Assembly (NCBI RefSeq): GCF_039521745.1
Contig: NZ_BAAACT010000042.1
DNA length: 64,000 nt
Strand: one strand, 5' to 3'
DNA from: Faecalicatena contorta
Lineage (GTDB): Bacteria > Bacillota > Clostridia > Lachnospirales > Lachnospiraceae
The position numbers were made by a program, and so were the translations under genes. Below are positions 15,894 through 23,378 of this stretch, piece by piece. Numbering within the stretch: the stretch's first letter is position 1; the number at the start of each line of letters is the position of its first letter. Below the pieces are notes generated by a model. It was not told the origin of the DNA. It did no database searches and worked only from the letters and a program-made list of their open reading frames with translations.

Positions 15894-17272
15894 ATGAACA
15901 GATGATCCAGGACATTGTTTCAGAAGTCATGGCAAAGATGCAGATTGCTTCCGAAGTATCAGGAAACCACGGCGTATTTGCTGATATGAATGAAGCAATA
16001 GAAGCTGCGAAAAAAGCGCAGAAGATCGTGGGCAGAATGTCCATGGATCAAAGAGAAAAAATCATATCCAACATCAGAAAGAAGACCGTTGAGAATGCCG
16101 AGATACTTGCACGCATGGGCGTACAGGAGACAGGCATGGGAAATGTCGGGCATAAGATTTTAAAACATCAGTTAGTTGCGGAGAAGACGCCGGGAACGGA
16201 AGACATCACAACAACTGCATGGTCAGGGGACAGAGGCCTGACACTGATAGAAATGGGGCCGTTTGGTGTGATCGGTGCGATTACTCCGTGTACCAACCCC
16301 AGTGAGACCGTACTTTGTAATACAATCGGCATGCTGGCCGGCGGCAATACAGTTGTGTTTAACCCTCATCCGGGAGCGATCAAGACATCAATCTATGCGA
16401 TCAACATGATTAATGAAGCTTCTCTTGAGGCGGGCGGTCCGGACAACATCGCATGCACGGTAGAGAAGCCGACACTGGAATCAAGCAGCATCATGATGAA
16501 ACACAAAGATATTCATCTGATCGCAGCAACAGGCGGACCGGGAGTTGTAACAGCCGTCCTTTCCTCGGGCAAGAGGGGAATCGGAGCAGGGGCAGGCAAC
16601 CCGCCGGCACTTGTAGACGAGACAGCAGATATCCGTAAAGCAGCAGAAGATATTGTAAACGGATGTACATTCGACAATAACCTGCCATGTATCGCTGAGA
16701 AGGAAATCGTAGCTGTGGACTCTGTCACAGACGAATTAATGCACTATATGGTAAGCGAGCAGGGATGTTACCTGGCTTCTAAGGAAGAGCAGGATGCCTT
16801 GACGGCAGTTGTCCTGAAAGACGGCAGACTGAACAGAAAGTGCGTGGGCAGAGATGCGAAGACGCTTCTGGGAATGATCGGTGTGAGTGTTCCGGATAAC
16901 ATCAGGTGTATCACATTTGAGGGACCGAAGGAGCATCCGTTGATTGCAACAGAACTAATGATGCCGATCCTTGGCGTAGTCAGGGCAAAAGATTTTGATG
17001 ATGCGGTTGAACAGGCTGTATGGCTGGAACACGGCAACAGACATTCCGCACACATACATTCCAAGAACGTAGACAACATCACGAAGTATGCAAAAGCCAT
17101 TGACACTGCGATTCTTGTAAAGAACGGCCCGTCATATGCGGCAATCGGGTTCGGGGGCGAGGGTTTCTGTACATTCACAATCGCCAGCAGGACAGGCGAA
17201 GGCCTTACAAGCGCGAGCAGTTTCACAAAGAGAAGACGCTGCGTCATGTCAGACAGTTTATGCATTCGTTAA
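15884..17272 (+). CDS. pduP: CoA-acylating propionaldehyde dehydrogenase
   Basis: Oxidises propanal to propionyl-CoA with NAD and CoA inside the compartment; 462 residues. The N-terminal helix NEQMIQDIVSEVMAKMQ (about 4-20) is a classic encapsulation peptide, followed by a short linker. The catalytic Cys269 lies in DNNLPC. NAD-binding text includes GPFGVIGAITPCTNPSET. It starts at a GTG (15884) behind GAGGAGG, overlapping the previous gene by 10 bases. The C-terminal 30 residues are basic (TKRRRC). It works with PduL, which converts the CoA ester to acyl phosphate, and with the alcohol dehydrogenases that recycle NADH. Confidence 0.94.
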   Translation: MSVNEQMIQDIVSEVMAKMQIASEVSGNHGVFADMNEAIEAAKKAQKIVGRMSMDQREKIISNIRKKTVENAEILARMGVQETGMGNVGHKILKHQLVAEKTPGTEDITTTAWSGDRGLTLIEMGPFGVIGAITPCTNPSETVLCNTIGMLAGGNTVVFNPHPGAIKTSIYAINMINEASLEAGGPDNIACTVEKPTLESSSIMMKHKDIHLIAATGGPGVVTAVLSSGKRGIGAGAGNPPALVDETADIRKAAEDIVNGCTFDNNLPCIAEKEIVAVDSVTDELMHYMVSEQGCYLASKEEQDALTAVVLKDGRLNRKCVGRDAKTLLGMIGVSVPDNIRCITFEGPKEHPLIATELMMPILGVVRAKDFDDAVEQAVWLEHGNRHSAHIHSKNVDNITKYAKAIDTAILVKNGPSYAAIGFGGEGFCTFTIASRTGEGLTSASSFTKRRRCVMSDSLCIR

Positions 17273-17288
17273 GACAGGAGGAAATAAA

Positions 17289-18500
17289 ATGGAAATGAAT
17301 TCCGCAAATGTAGAAGCAGTCGTTAAACAGGTACTGGAAAGTATGCTGGACGAAAAGGCTGCTCCTGCAGCAAATACAACAGCAGGAAGCCAGGCAGTTC
17401 CAAAAACTGCTCGTGTGGCTATGCTGACAGCATTGGAACACTATGACATCAAAGAATTCCCGATTCCTGAGCTGGGAGACGGAGATATTCTTGTAAAGGT
17501 TGAAGGATGCGGCGTATGCGGTACTGACGCCCATGAATTCAAGAGAGACCCATTCGGCCTGATCCCGGTTGTTCTTGGACATGAAGGAACCGGAGAGATC
17601 GTAAAGATGGGTAAGAACGTAAAGATCGACAGCGCAGGTAAAGAACTGAAGGTGGGTGACAAGGTTGTTACCTGTATGATCTTCAAGGATGATCCGGACA
17701 TCACAATGTACGATCTGAACAAACAGAACGTAGGCGGCGCTGATGTATACGGACTTCTCCCGGATGATGACATTCATCTGAACGGCTGGTTCTCAGATTA
17801 TATCGTGATCCGTGAGGGTTCTACCGTATTCAATGTAAGCGACCTGGATCTGAAGTCCAGAATCCTGATTGAACCATGTGCAGTACTGATTCATGCTGTA
17901 GAGAGAGCAAAGACAACAGGAATCCTGAGATTCAACAGCAGAGTTGTTGTACAGGGATGCGGACCGATCGGTCTGATCTGTATTGCAGTTCTCCGCACAA
18001 TGGGCATCGAGAACATCGTAGCTGTAGACGGAGAGCAGAAGAGACTCGACTTTGCAAAGAAGATGGGGGCTGAGCGCTCTGTAAACTTCAAGGATTTCAA
18101 GGGGATTGAGGCTCTGGCAGACGGCGTTAAGGCAGCGTTTGACGGACATCCGGCAGACTTCGCATTCCAGTGTACAGGATCACCGGTCGCACATGCCAAC
18201 ATTTATAAGTTCATCCGCAACGGCGGCGGGCTTTGCGAGCTGGGATTCTTCATCAACGGCGGAGACGCTACAATCAATCCGCACTTTGACCTGTGCTCTA
18301 AGGAAATCACATTAGTTGGTTCCTGGGTATATACATTAAGAGATTATGCGACAACATTCGATTTCCTGAAGAGAGCAAAAGGAATCGGACTTCCGATGGA
18401 TGACCTGATCACACACGAATTCCCGTTGGATCAGATCAACGAGGCTCATCAGACGAACCTGAAGATGGAAGGTCTGAAGATCGCTATTGTTAATAAATAG
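17289..18500 (+). CDS. zinc alcohol dehydrogenase with encapsulation peptide
   Basis: Medium-chain zinc-dependent dehydrogenase of 403 residues. Residues 4-20 (NSANVEAVVKQVLESML) form an encapsulation-type helix, followed by an Ala/Thr-rich linker (24-38). The catalytic zinc motifs GCGVCGTD and GHEGTGE are present, and GCGPIGLI is the NAD-binding glycine motif. The four-Cys structural zinc lobe seems absent. Start 17289 follows AGGAGG; the frame is open further upstream inside pduP but that is not coding. It probably reduces propanal to propanol, or lactaldehyde to propanediol, inside the shell. A second, iron-type dehydrogenase (24156) also belongs to the locus, so which does which step is open. 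Confidence 0.87.
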   Translation: MEMNSANVEAVVKQVLESMLDEKAAPAANTTAGSQAVPKTARVAMLTALEHYDIKEFPIPELGDGDILVKVEGCGVCGTDAHEFKRDPFGLIPVVLGHEGTGEIVKMGKNVKIDSAGKELKVGDKVVTCMIFKDDPDITMYDLNKQNVGGADVYGLLPDDDIHLNGWFSDYIVIREGSTVFNVSDLDLKSRILIEPCAVLIHAVERAKTTGILRFNSRVVVQGCGPIGLICIAVLRTMGIENIVAVDGEQKRLDFAKKMGAERSVNFKDFKGIEALADGVKAAFDGHPADFAFQCTGSPVAHANIYKFIRNGGGLCELGFFINGGDATINPHFDLCSKEITLVGSWVYTLRDYATTFDFLKRAKGIGLPMDDLITHEFPLDQINEAHQTNLKMEGLKIAIVNK

Positions 18501-18526
18501 CAGCAATCCCAAAAAGGAGAATTGAC

Positions 18527-18871
18527 ATGGGAGAAGCAGTAGGCATGTTGGAAGTATTCGGACTGGCAACAGCATTTGCGGCGGCGGATGCCGGATGCAA
18601 AGCGGGCGATGTGAGTCTGGAGACTTTTGACAAGAATAAACCGGCAAATGCAGATGAATTACCCGTACCGCTGATTGTTATGATCAAGTTTCGCGGAAGC
18701 GTATCCGATGTTCAGGCAGCATTAGACGCAGCGAAAATGAAAGCAGAAGAACTTGCAGGAGTTGTAGCTGAATACGAAATTGCAAGACCCACAGAGGATA
18801 CGGAAAAGATGCTGAAGCTGAGCGGTTTAGATAAAGGAAAACCAAATAAAATCTATGTAAAAGAAGTTTAG
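18527..18871 (+). CDS. BMC-H shell protein with longer insert
   Basis: A single BMC-domain protein of 114 residues. The start MGEAVGMLEVFGLATAFAAADAGCKAGDV is the usual BMC-H opening, followed by an insert around residues 36-50 (DKNKPANADELPVPL) before the IVMIKFRGSVSDVQAALDAA strand-helix. The C-terminal tail SGLDKGKPNKIYVKEV is longer than in PduA. It is more diverged from the other three hexamer proteins here and may have a special pore or facet. The ribosome site is AAGGAGA. It opens a run of four consecutive BMC-H genes. Confidence 0.9.
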   Translation: MGEAVGMLEVFGLATAFAAADAGCKAGDVSLETFDKNKPANADELPVPLIVMIKFRGSVSDVQAALDAAKMKAEELAGVVAEYEIARPTEDTEKMLKLSGLDKGKPNKIYVKEV

Positions 18872-18883
18872 GAGGAAATGAAA

Positions 18884-19159
18884 ATGGCACAATTAGCATT
18901 AGGAATGGTAGAAACAAGAGGACTTACAGCAGCAATCGAGGCTGCAGATGCAATGACAAAGGCTGCAGAGGTTACATTAGTAGGAACAGAGAAGATCGGT
19001 TCCGGACTGGTAACAGTTATGGTTCGCGGAGACGTAGGAGCTGTAAAGGCTGCAGTTGAAACTGGCGCTGACGCTGCAGGAAGACTTGGTGAATTAGTAG
19101 CAACACACGTAATCCCGAGGCCACACAACGACGTAGAGAAAATTCTTCCTACTGTATAG
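18884..19159 (+). CDS. pduA: PduA/EutM-type BMC-H shell protein
   Basis: A 91-residue canonical hexameric shell protein (ALGMVETRGLTAAIEAADAM...KIGSGLVTVMVRGDVGAVKAAVETG...VIPRPHNDVEKILP). The KIGSG segment lines the central pore in this class. By hand count it is identical at 78 of 91 positions to the BMC domain of the gene at 19531-20070, which indicates recent duplication. Start 18884 is preferred to 18878 because GGAGG at 18871-18875 is 8 bp before it. It is likely the most abundant facet protein. Confidence 0.93.
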   Translation: MAQLALGMVETRGLTAAIEAADAMTKAAEVTLVGTEKIGSGLVTVMVRGDVGAVKAAVETGADAAGRLGELVATHVIPRPHNDVEKILPTV

Positions 19160-19234
19160 GAACCGGAGATGACTGCAGTTCTTCCTGTCATTGCAACAGG
19201 GAGCAGCAAGAAGAATGAGTAAAGGAGCAGTCTC

Positions 19235-19519
19235 ATGGGACAGGCGTATGGATTTTTTGAAATTCCAAGTGTGACGGCGGCGGTGGTTGCCATTGATATT
19301 ATGTGTAAGACAGCGGAAGTGCAGCTTGTCACCTGGGAAAAAAAGTTAGGTGGAAGACTTGTAACCATCATTATCCGCGGAGACGTATCAGCTGTATCAC
19401 AAGCCATTGAAACTGCTGCTGCAAACGGAATTAAAGAACCAGTAGCGCATGTGGTGATTGCAAATCCTCACGGGGAGATACTGAAGCTGATCAATAACAG
19501 CGCGAACCGGGTAAGTTAG
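19235..19519 (+). CDS. BMC-H shell protein, diverged
   Basis: A 94-residue BMC-domain protein (GQAYGFFEIPSVTAAVVAIDIMCKTAEVQLVTWEKKLGGRLVTIIIRGDVSAV...HVVIANPHGEILKLI). The pore-segment position carries KKLGGR instead of KIGSG, so the pore would be lined differently from the PduA-type proteins. It opens with GFFEIPSV in place of GMVETRGL. A 75-bp gap separates it from the previous shell gene. Probably a minor facet component; CcmK/PduJ/PduK naming cannot be decided by eye. Confidence 0.9.
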   Translation: MGQAYGFFEIPSVTAAVVAIDIMCKTAEVQLVTWEKKLGGRLVTIIIRGDVSAVSQAIETAAANGIKEPVAHVVIANPHGEILKLINNSANRVS

Positions 19520-19530
19520 GAGGCAGTTAA

Positions 19531-20070
19531 ATGGCAGAAGATAATAAACCAAGCGGCGGGGAGAAAGCACCAGACACTTCCAAGCCGGAAGGTGCAGCCA
19601 AAAAAAGCACAGCCAGGGCGGCCGGCACTGCAAAAAGCACGGCGAAAAAGACAGCTGGCACTGCGAAAGCTGCATCCGCCAGAAAAACGACGACTGCGAA
19701 GGCGCCGGCCAAGACCATCCAGCGGGTGAAACAGTCGGCGCAGCAGGCAGAACAGGTAGAAGAAAAGATTCAATTAAAGGAGGAAAAAAGAATGTCACAG
19801 GAAGCATTAGGAATGGTTGAAACAAGAGGTTTAGTAGCATCAATCGAAGCAGCAGATACCATGCTCAAAGCTGCTAATGTAGTATTAGTAGGAACAGAGA
19901 AGATCGGTTCCGGACTGGTAACAGTAATGGTTCGTGGCGATGTTGGAGCTGTTAAATCTGCAGTTGAATCAGGTGCAGAGGCAGCGGGAAGACTTGGCGA
20001 ATTAGTAGCAACCCACGTAATCCCAAGACCACACAGCGATGTAGAAAAAATTCTTCCAGCAGTGAAATAA
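19531..20070 (+). CDS. BMC-H shell protein with Lys/Ala-rich N-terminal tail and internal start
   Basis: A 179-residue protein in two parts. Residues 1-87 are a low-complexity, strongly basic Lys/Ala/Thr tail (repeated KKSTARAAGTAKSTAKK-like units) that resembles histone H1 or AlgP tails and then becomes a mixed-charge QVEEKIQLKEEKR segment. Residues 88-179 are a complete PduA-type BMC-H domain. A strong ribosome site AAAGGAGG at about 19777-19784 and an in-frame ATG at 19792 should give a second, 92-residue product. This recalls the nested PduB/PduB' starts, in a different shell class. The tail could face the lumen and bind cargo, anchor DNA or RNA, or link facets; none of this is proven. 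Its own upstream ribosome site is AGGAGG before 19531. Confidence 0.9.
   Translation: MAEDNKPSGGEKAPDTSKPEGAAKKSTARAAGTAKSTAKKTAGTAKAASARKTTTAKAPAKTIQRVKQSAQQAEQVEEKIQLKEEKRMSQEALGMVETRGLVASIEAADTMLKAANVVLVGTEKIGSGLVTVMVRGDVGAVKSAVESGAEAAGRLGELVATHVIPRPHSDVEKILPAVK
19777..19794 (+). promoter_or_regulatory. internal ribosome binding site and start for the short shell isoform
   Basis: AAAGGAGGA followed by an A-rich spacer and ATG at 19792, in frame with the longer gene. It is a near-perfect Shine-Dalgarno inside coding sequence, so initiation here is likely stronger than incidental. Confidence 0.75.
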
Positions 20071-20080
20071 TAAGCGTTAG

Positions 20081-20118
20081 CGTATTGTTCAGTACAGGAC
20101 TGTGTATTTACTGCACAG
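20081..20118 (+). repeat. intergenic repeat copy 1 with hairpin
   Basis: The element TGTTCAG.ACA.GA.TGTGTATT.ACTGCACAG occurs here and at 23255-23288, both after shell-protein genes. ACTGTG and CACAGT (20099-20104/20114-20119) form a stem. Confidence 0.6.
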
Positions 20119-20188
20119 TACGTACGAAAGCGCTGAACAGCCAAAAGCAAGCCCTATCGCTGCAGGCGATTTTCATGGGTTGGCGGAG

Positions 20189-20264
20189 TATCTGTTCTTG
20201 AACAGATAAGTTCAGCTAAAGATTTACGGCCTTACGTCTCTTCCTTAGGCAGATGCGTAAGGCC
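20189..20264 (+). repeat. hairpin pair in the leader of pduL
   Basis: A near-perfect palindrome TATCTGTTC/GAACAGATA (20189-20208) is followed by a 9-bp stem GGCCTTACG/CGTAAGGCC (20228-20236/20256-20264), ending about 13 bases before the pduL ribosome site. No T-run follows. They may set differential mRNA stability between shell genes and pduL. Confidence 0.5.
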
Positions 20265-20291
20265 TGTGAATACTTAATGAGGAGAATTGAT

Positions 20292-20939
20292 ATGGACAAT
20301 AACAATGTAGCATTGATTACCAAAATGGTACTGGAAGCAGTTGAGAAGCAGAAAGCTTCCGGAGATACCGGATATCTTGTGCCAATCGGAGTGTCCGCAA
20401 GACATATCCACCTCACACAGGAGCACGTTGAGGCCCTGTTTGGTCCGGGATATCAGTTGACGAAGAAAAAAGAGCTGATGGGCGGCCAGTTTGCGTCGAA
20501 CGAACTGGTAACAATTGTCGGCCTGAAGCTTAGAGCGATAGAGAATGTCAGGATCTTAGGACCTGTAAGAAGCAAATCCCAGGTGGAGGTGTCTGCAACA
20601 GATTCCATCCGTCTTGGGGTAAAGGCGCCGATCCGCGAATCCGGCAACACCGCCGGCTCGGCGGCAATTGCAGTCGTTGGGCCAAAAGGGGCTATTTATC
20701 TGGATGAAGGATGCATTATTGCAAAAAGGCATATCCATATGTCACCGAAAGATGCAATGGCAGCCGGTGTTCATGATGGGGACATTGTATCTGTGAAGGC
20801 AGACAACGAGAGAGGAACCGTATTCAACCATGTTCAGATCCGCGTTGACGACAGCTTTACTCTTGAGATGCATATCGATACAGATGAAGCGAATGCAGCG
20901 AAAATTGCGACAGGAGATACCGTAAGAATCATTAAGTAA
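20292..20939 (+). CDS. pduL: phosphate propanoyltransferase
   Basis: Converts propionyl-CoA and phosphate to propionyl-phosphate and CoA, regenerating CoA inside the shell; 215 residues. Residues 4-21 (NNVALITKMVLEAVEKQK) are the encapsulation peptide. The two PduL metal-binding segments ARHIHLT and KRHIHMS are intact, as is the PIRESGNTAGSA segment. The start at 20292 follows GAGGAG; an upstream in-frame ATG at 20253 falls in the hairpin region and has no ribosome site. It is preceded by a 220-bp structured gap and followed by another long hairpin before pduN. Confidence 0.94.
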   Translation: MDNNNVALITKMVLEAVEKQKASGDTGYLVPIGVSARHIHLTQEHVEALFGPGYQLTKKKELMGGQFASNELVTIVGLKLRAIENVRILGPVRSKSQVEVSATDSIRLGVKAPIRESGNTAGSAAIAVVGPKGAIYLDEGCIIAKRHIHMSPKDAMAAGVHDGDIVSVKADNERGTVFNHVQIRVDDSFTLEMHIDTDEANAAKIATGDTVRIIK

Positions 20940-20942
20940 AAC

Positions 20943-21028
20943 ACCCCGCAGCAGACGAAGGGGATTCATCCCGCAGGCTTTTTCCGGTACCGGACAGTTC
21001 CGGCACTGACGCGCCGTCTGTGCGGGGT
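20943..21028 (+). repeat. long branched hairpin between pduL and pduN
   Basis: Outer stem ACCCCGCA-G-CAGACG (20943-20957) with CGTCTGTGCGGGGT (21015-21028): 14 pairs with one bulged G. Inside are GGGGAT/ATCCC and a CCGGTACCGG palindrome with further CCGG pairing, so a branched fold is possible. There is no T-run after it. Confidence 0.6.
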
Positions 21029-21079
21029 AATTGTACTAGTATCAAACACTGAAGATTATAGCCGCAAGAGGAGGATGCT

Positions 21080-21346
21080 ATGCTGATAGGAAAAGTGAAA
21101 GGAAGTGTTGTTTCAACACGCAAATGTGAGAATCTGGTCGGCAATAAGTTTATGATTGTGGATGTCTTGGAGCATATGCAGAATGGTGCGAATCAGCTGA
21201 TTGCGATTGATAAGATTGGTGCGGGTATAGGTGAGTATGTGTTGGTAGCACAGGGCAGCGCGGCCAGAATTGGTTCCGGAATGCCGGATGCACCTATTGA
21301 TGCAGCAATTGTTGGAATTATTGACGATGGAACAGGACTGGAGTAA
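21080..21346 (+). CDS. pduN: EutN/CcmL-type pentameric vertex protein
   Basis: An 88-residue BMC-P protein that caps the shell vertices. It has the family opening MLIGKVKGSVVSTRKCENLVGNKFMIV, the central GEYVLVAQGSAAR and the C-terminal APIDAAIVGIID. One BMC-P gene is the normal minimum for a closed shell and it is the only one seen here. AAGAGGAGG precedes the start. It is followed 4 bp later by pduS. Confidence 0.94.
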   Translation: MLIGKVKGSVVSTRKCENLVGNKFMIVDVLEHMQNGANQLIAIDKIGAGIGEYVLVAQGSAARIGSGMPDAPIDAAIVGIIDDGTGLE

Positions 21347-21350
21347 TGAA

Positions 21351-22703
21351 ATGATGGATATGAAAGAATTGAGCAGCATATTGCAGTTAAACGGTATAGT
21401 TGGTGCAGGTGGTGCAGGTTTTCCTACATATGCAAAGCTAGATGAACGTGCTGAAACAATCATCCTGAATTGTGCAGAGTGTGAACCGCTTCTTCGGCTG
21501 CACAGGCAGCTGCTTGAGAAGTATGCACAGGAAATCGTTGAGACCTTCCATATGATGGGGCAGGTTGTAGGTGCAAAAGAAGTAGTCATCGGAATTAAAA
21601 AGGCTTATAAAAAGACAATTGAAGCGCTGGAAGAAGTCATCGGTGAATATCCCGAGGTCAGGCTTGGGCTGCTGGATGAAGTATATCCGGCCGGAGACGA
21701 AGTTGTTCTGATCTATGAAGTGACTGGTAAAGTCGTAAGGCCGGGAGGGCTTCCAATTGAGAGCGGCGTAGCCGTATTCAATGTGGAGACTGTATACAAC
21801 GTATACAGAGCACTTAACCAGCAGGCGCCGGTAACAGATAAGCTGGTATCTGTCGTGGCTGAGGTAGAACGCCCGGTAACGGTGCGGGTGCCGATCGGAA
21901 CGACGATTGAAGAGACCGTCAGGCTGGCCGGCAATGTCACTGCCAGGGATCCGGTATATTTTATCGGAGGCCCGATGATGGGATTTATCGGCAGCGGTTC
22001 ACAGCCGGTTACCAAGACGACAAATGCCGTGCTGGTACTGCCGGAGGAACACCTGATTATTCAAAAGAAAAGAAGAAAATCATCGATCGATTTAAAACGT
22101 GCAGCGGCTTGCTGCTGCCAGTGTACGATGTGTACGGATTTATGTCCGAGAAACCGGCTTGGACATCCGATAGAGCCGCATTTGTTCATGCGTGCGGCAA
22201 CCTGTAAAGATTTACAGGAACCAAACATATTTATAAATACCATGTTTTGTTCTTCCTGTGGTCTGTGCGAAATGTATTCCTGTATGCAGGGATTGTCACC
22301 GAGATCATTAATGGCAGAATATAAAGCGGGCCTGCGTGCCAACGGACTCAAACCTCCGCAGGGTGTCATACCCAAACCGGTGGGGGAAGAGAGAGAGTAC
22401 CGTAAGGTGCCGATGGAACGCCTTATGGCAAGACTGGACCTTACAAAATATGACAGGGAAGCGCCTCTTGATGAGACTGCAGTTCCTGTAAGAAAAGTGA
22501 AGATCCTGTTAAGCCAGCACATAGGCGCACCTGCATCTGCGATTGTAAAACGTGGTGATAAAGTAACGCAGGGACAGACGATAGCCGAACCGGGCAAAGG
22601 CTTGAGTGTGGGAATACATGCAAGCATAGACGGTACGGTTAGTGAAGTAAATGAGAAATATATAATCATAGAAACGCAGGAAGGACGTGCAGGCAATGAG
22701 TAA
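21351..22703 (+). CDS. pduS: PduS-type flavin/iron-sulfur electron carrier
   Basis: RnfC-like protein of 450 residues. The N-terminal GIVGAGGAGFPTYAKL is the NADH/FMN-binding glycine region, and NCAECEPLL follows. Two [4Fe-4S] motifs are visible: CCCQCTMCTDLCP and FCSSCGLCEMYSC. The C-terminal SLBB/lipoyl-like region (HIGAPASAIVKRGDKVTQGQTIAEPGKGLSVGIHASIDGTV) completes the family pattern. In B12 systems PduS helps reduce cobalamin; with no B12 enzyme here it more likely passes electrons across the shell, possibly via the PduT cluster encoded next. Start 21351 or 21354; ribosome site GGAG at 21340-21343. Confidence 0.92.
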   Translation: MMDMKELSSILQLNGIVGAGGAGFPTYAKLDERAETIILNCAECEPLLRLHRQLLEKYAQEIVETFHMMGQVVGAKEVVIGIKKAYKKTIEALEEVIGEYPEVRLGLLDEVYPAGDEVVLIYEVTGKVVRPGGLPIESGVAVFNVETVYNVYRALNQQAPVTDKLVSVVAEVERPVTVRVPIGTTIEETVRLAGNVTARDPVYFIGGPMMGFIGSGSQPVTKTTNAVLVLPEEHLIIQKKRRKSSIDLKRAAACCCQCTMCTDLCPRNRLGHPIEPHLFMRAATCKDLQEPNIFINTMFCSSCGLCEMYSCMQGLSPRSLMAEYKAGLRANGLKPPQGVIPKPVGEEREYRKVPMERLMARLDLTKYDREAPLDETAVPVRKVKILLSQHIGAPASAIVKRGDKVTQGQTIAEPGKGLSVGIHASIDGTVSEVNEKYIIIETQEGRAGNE

Positions 22704-23244
22704 GGCAATTGGAATGGTAGAATATAAGACTGTTTCAGCAGGTGTTGTAGCAGCAGATGCTATGGTAAAGACTTCTGAAGTTAGTATCATTGAGGCCCAG
22801 ACAGTATGTCCGGGGAAATATATCGTAATAATCTCAGGGGATTTGAGCGCGGTAAATGCTGCGGTTGAGACTTCCAAAGCCCTGCATGGGAAACATCTGA
22901 TCAACAGTTTTGTACTCGGCAACCCGCACAAATCTATTTTCCCGGCAATCTATGGGGCTACTAAGATCGAAGATGTATCTGCTCTCGGAATTATGGAGAC
23001 TTACGATGCAACCTCTATCATTGTGGCTGCAGATGAGGCTGCGAAGACAGCGATTGTCGATCTGATTGAACTCAGAATTGCCAGAGGAATGTGCGGGAAA
23101 TCTTATCTGATGCTGACAGGTGATGTGGCAGCCGTAGAAGCTGCTATCGAGAGGGCAAAGGCGGCAGTGGCAGATCAGGGAATGTACCTGGATTCTTCTG
23201 TGATCGCGCACCCGGATGCCCAGATCCGCGAAGCGATATTATAA
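22696..23244 (+). CDS. pduT: PduT-type tandem BMC shell protein with Fe-S cysteine
   Basis: A 182-residue BMC-T protein made of two fused BMC domains (about 1-90 and 95-182), forming a pseudohexameric trimer. The residue binding the central [4Fe-4S] cluster in PduT corresponds to the Cys in AQTVCPGKYIVI, present here. It overlaps the pduS stop by 8 bases, indicating translational coupling and a functional pair for electron transfer through the shell. It is the only BMC-T gene in the locus; no PduB-type trimer is seen. Confidence 0.93.
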   Translation: MSKAIGMVEYKTVSAGVVAADAMVKTSEVSIIEAQTVCPGKYIVIISGDLSAVNAAVETSKALHGKHLINSFVLGNPHKSIFPAIYGATKIEDVSALGIMETYDATSIIVAADEAAKTAIVDLIELRIARGMCGKSYLMLTGDVAAVEAAIERAKAAVADQGMYLDSSVIAHPDAQIREAIL

Positions 23245-23254
23245 TCATTCGTAA

Positions 23255-23288
23255 TTGTTCAGCACAAGATTGTGTATTAACTGCACAG
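23255..23288 (+). repeat. intergenic repeat copy 2 with hairpin
   Basis: Second copy of the element at 20081-20118, about 85% alike by eye, again directly after a shell gene stop. The stem TTGTG/CACAG is kept with G-T pairing. Confidence 0.55.
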
Positions 23289-23378
23289 CTGCATGATTCG
23301 AAACAAATATTTGCTGTATAGCCCGCTGCAGTGTGTTCAGAAGGGCACGGCAGGGTAATATGACCGGGAGGCAATGTG

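Noticed and set aside
17136..17288. Longer N-terminus for the zinc alcohol dehydrogenase
   Set aside because: The extension lies inside pduP in another frame; the encapsulation helix and AGGAGG fix the start at 17289.
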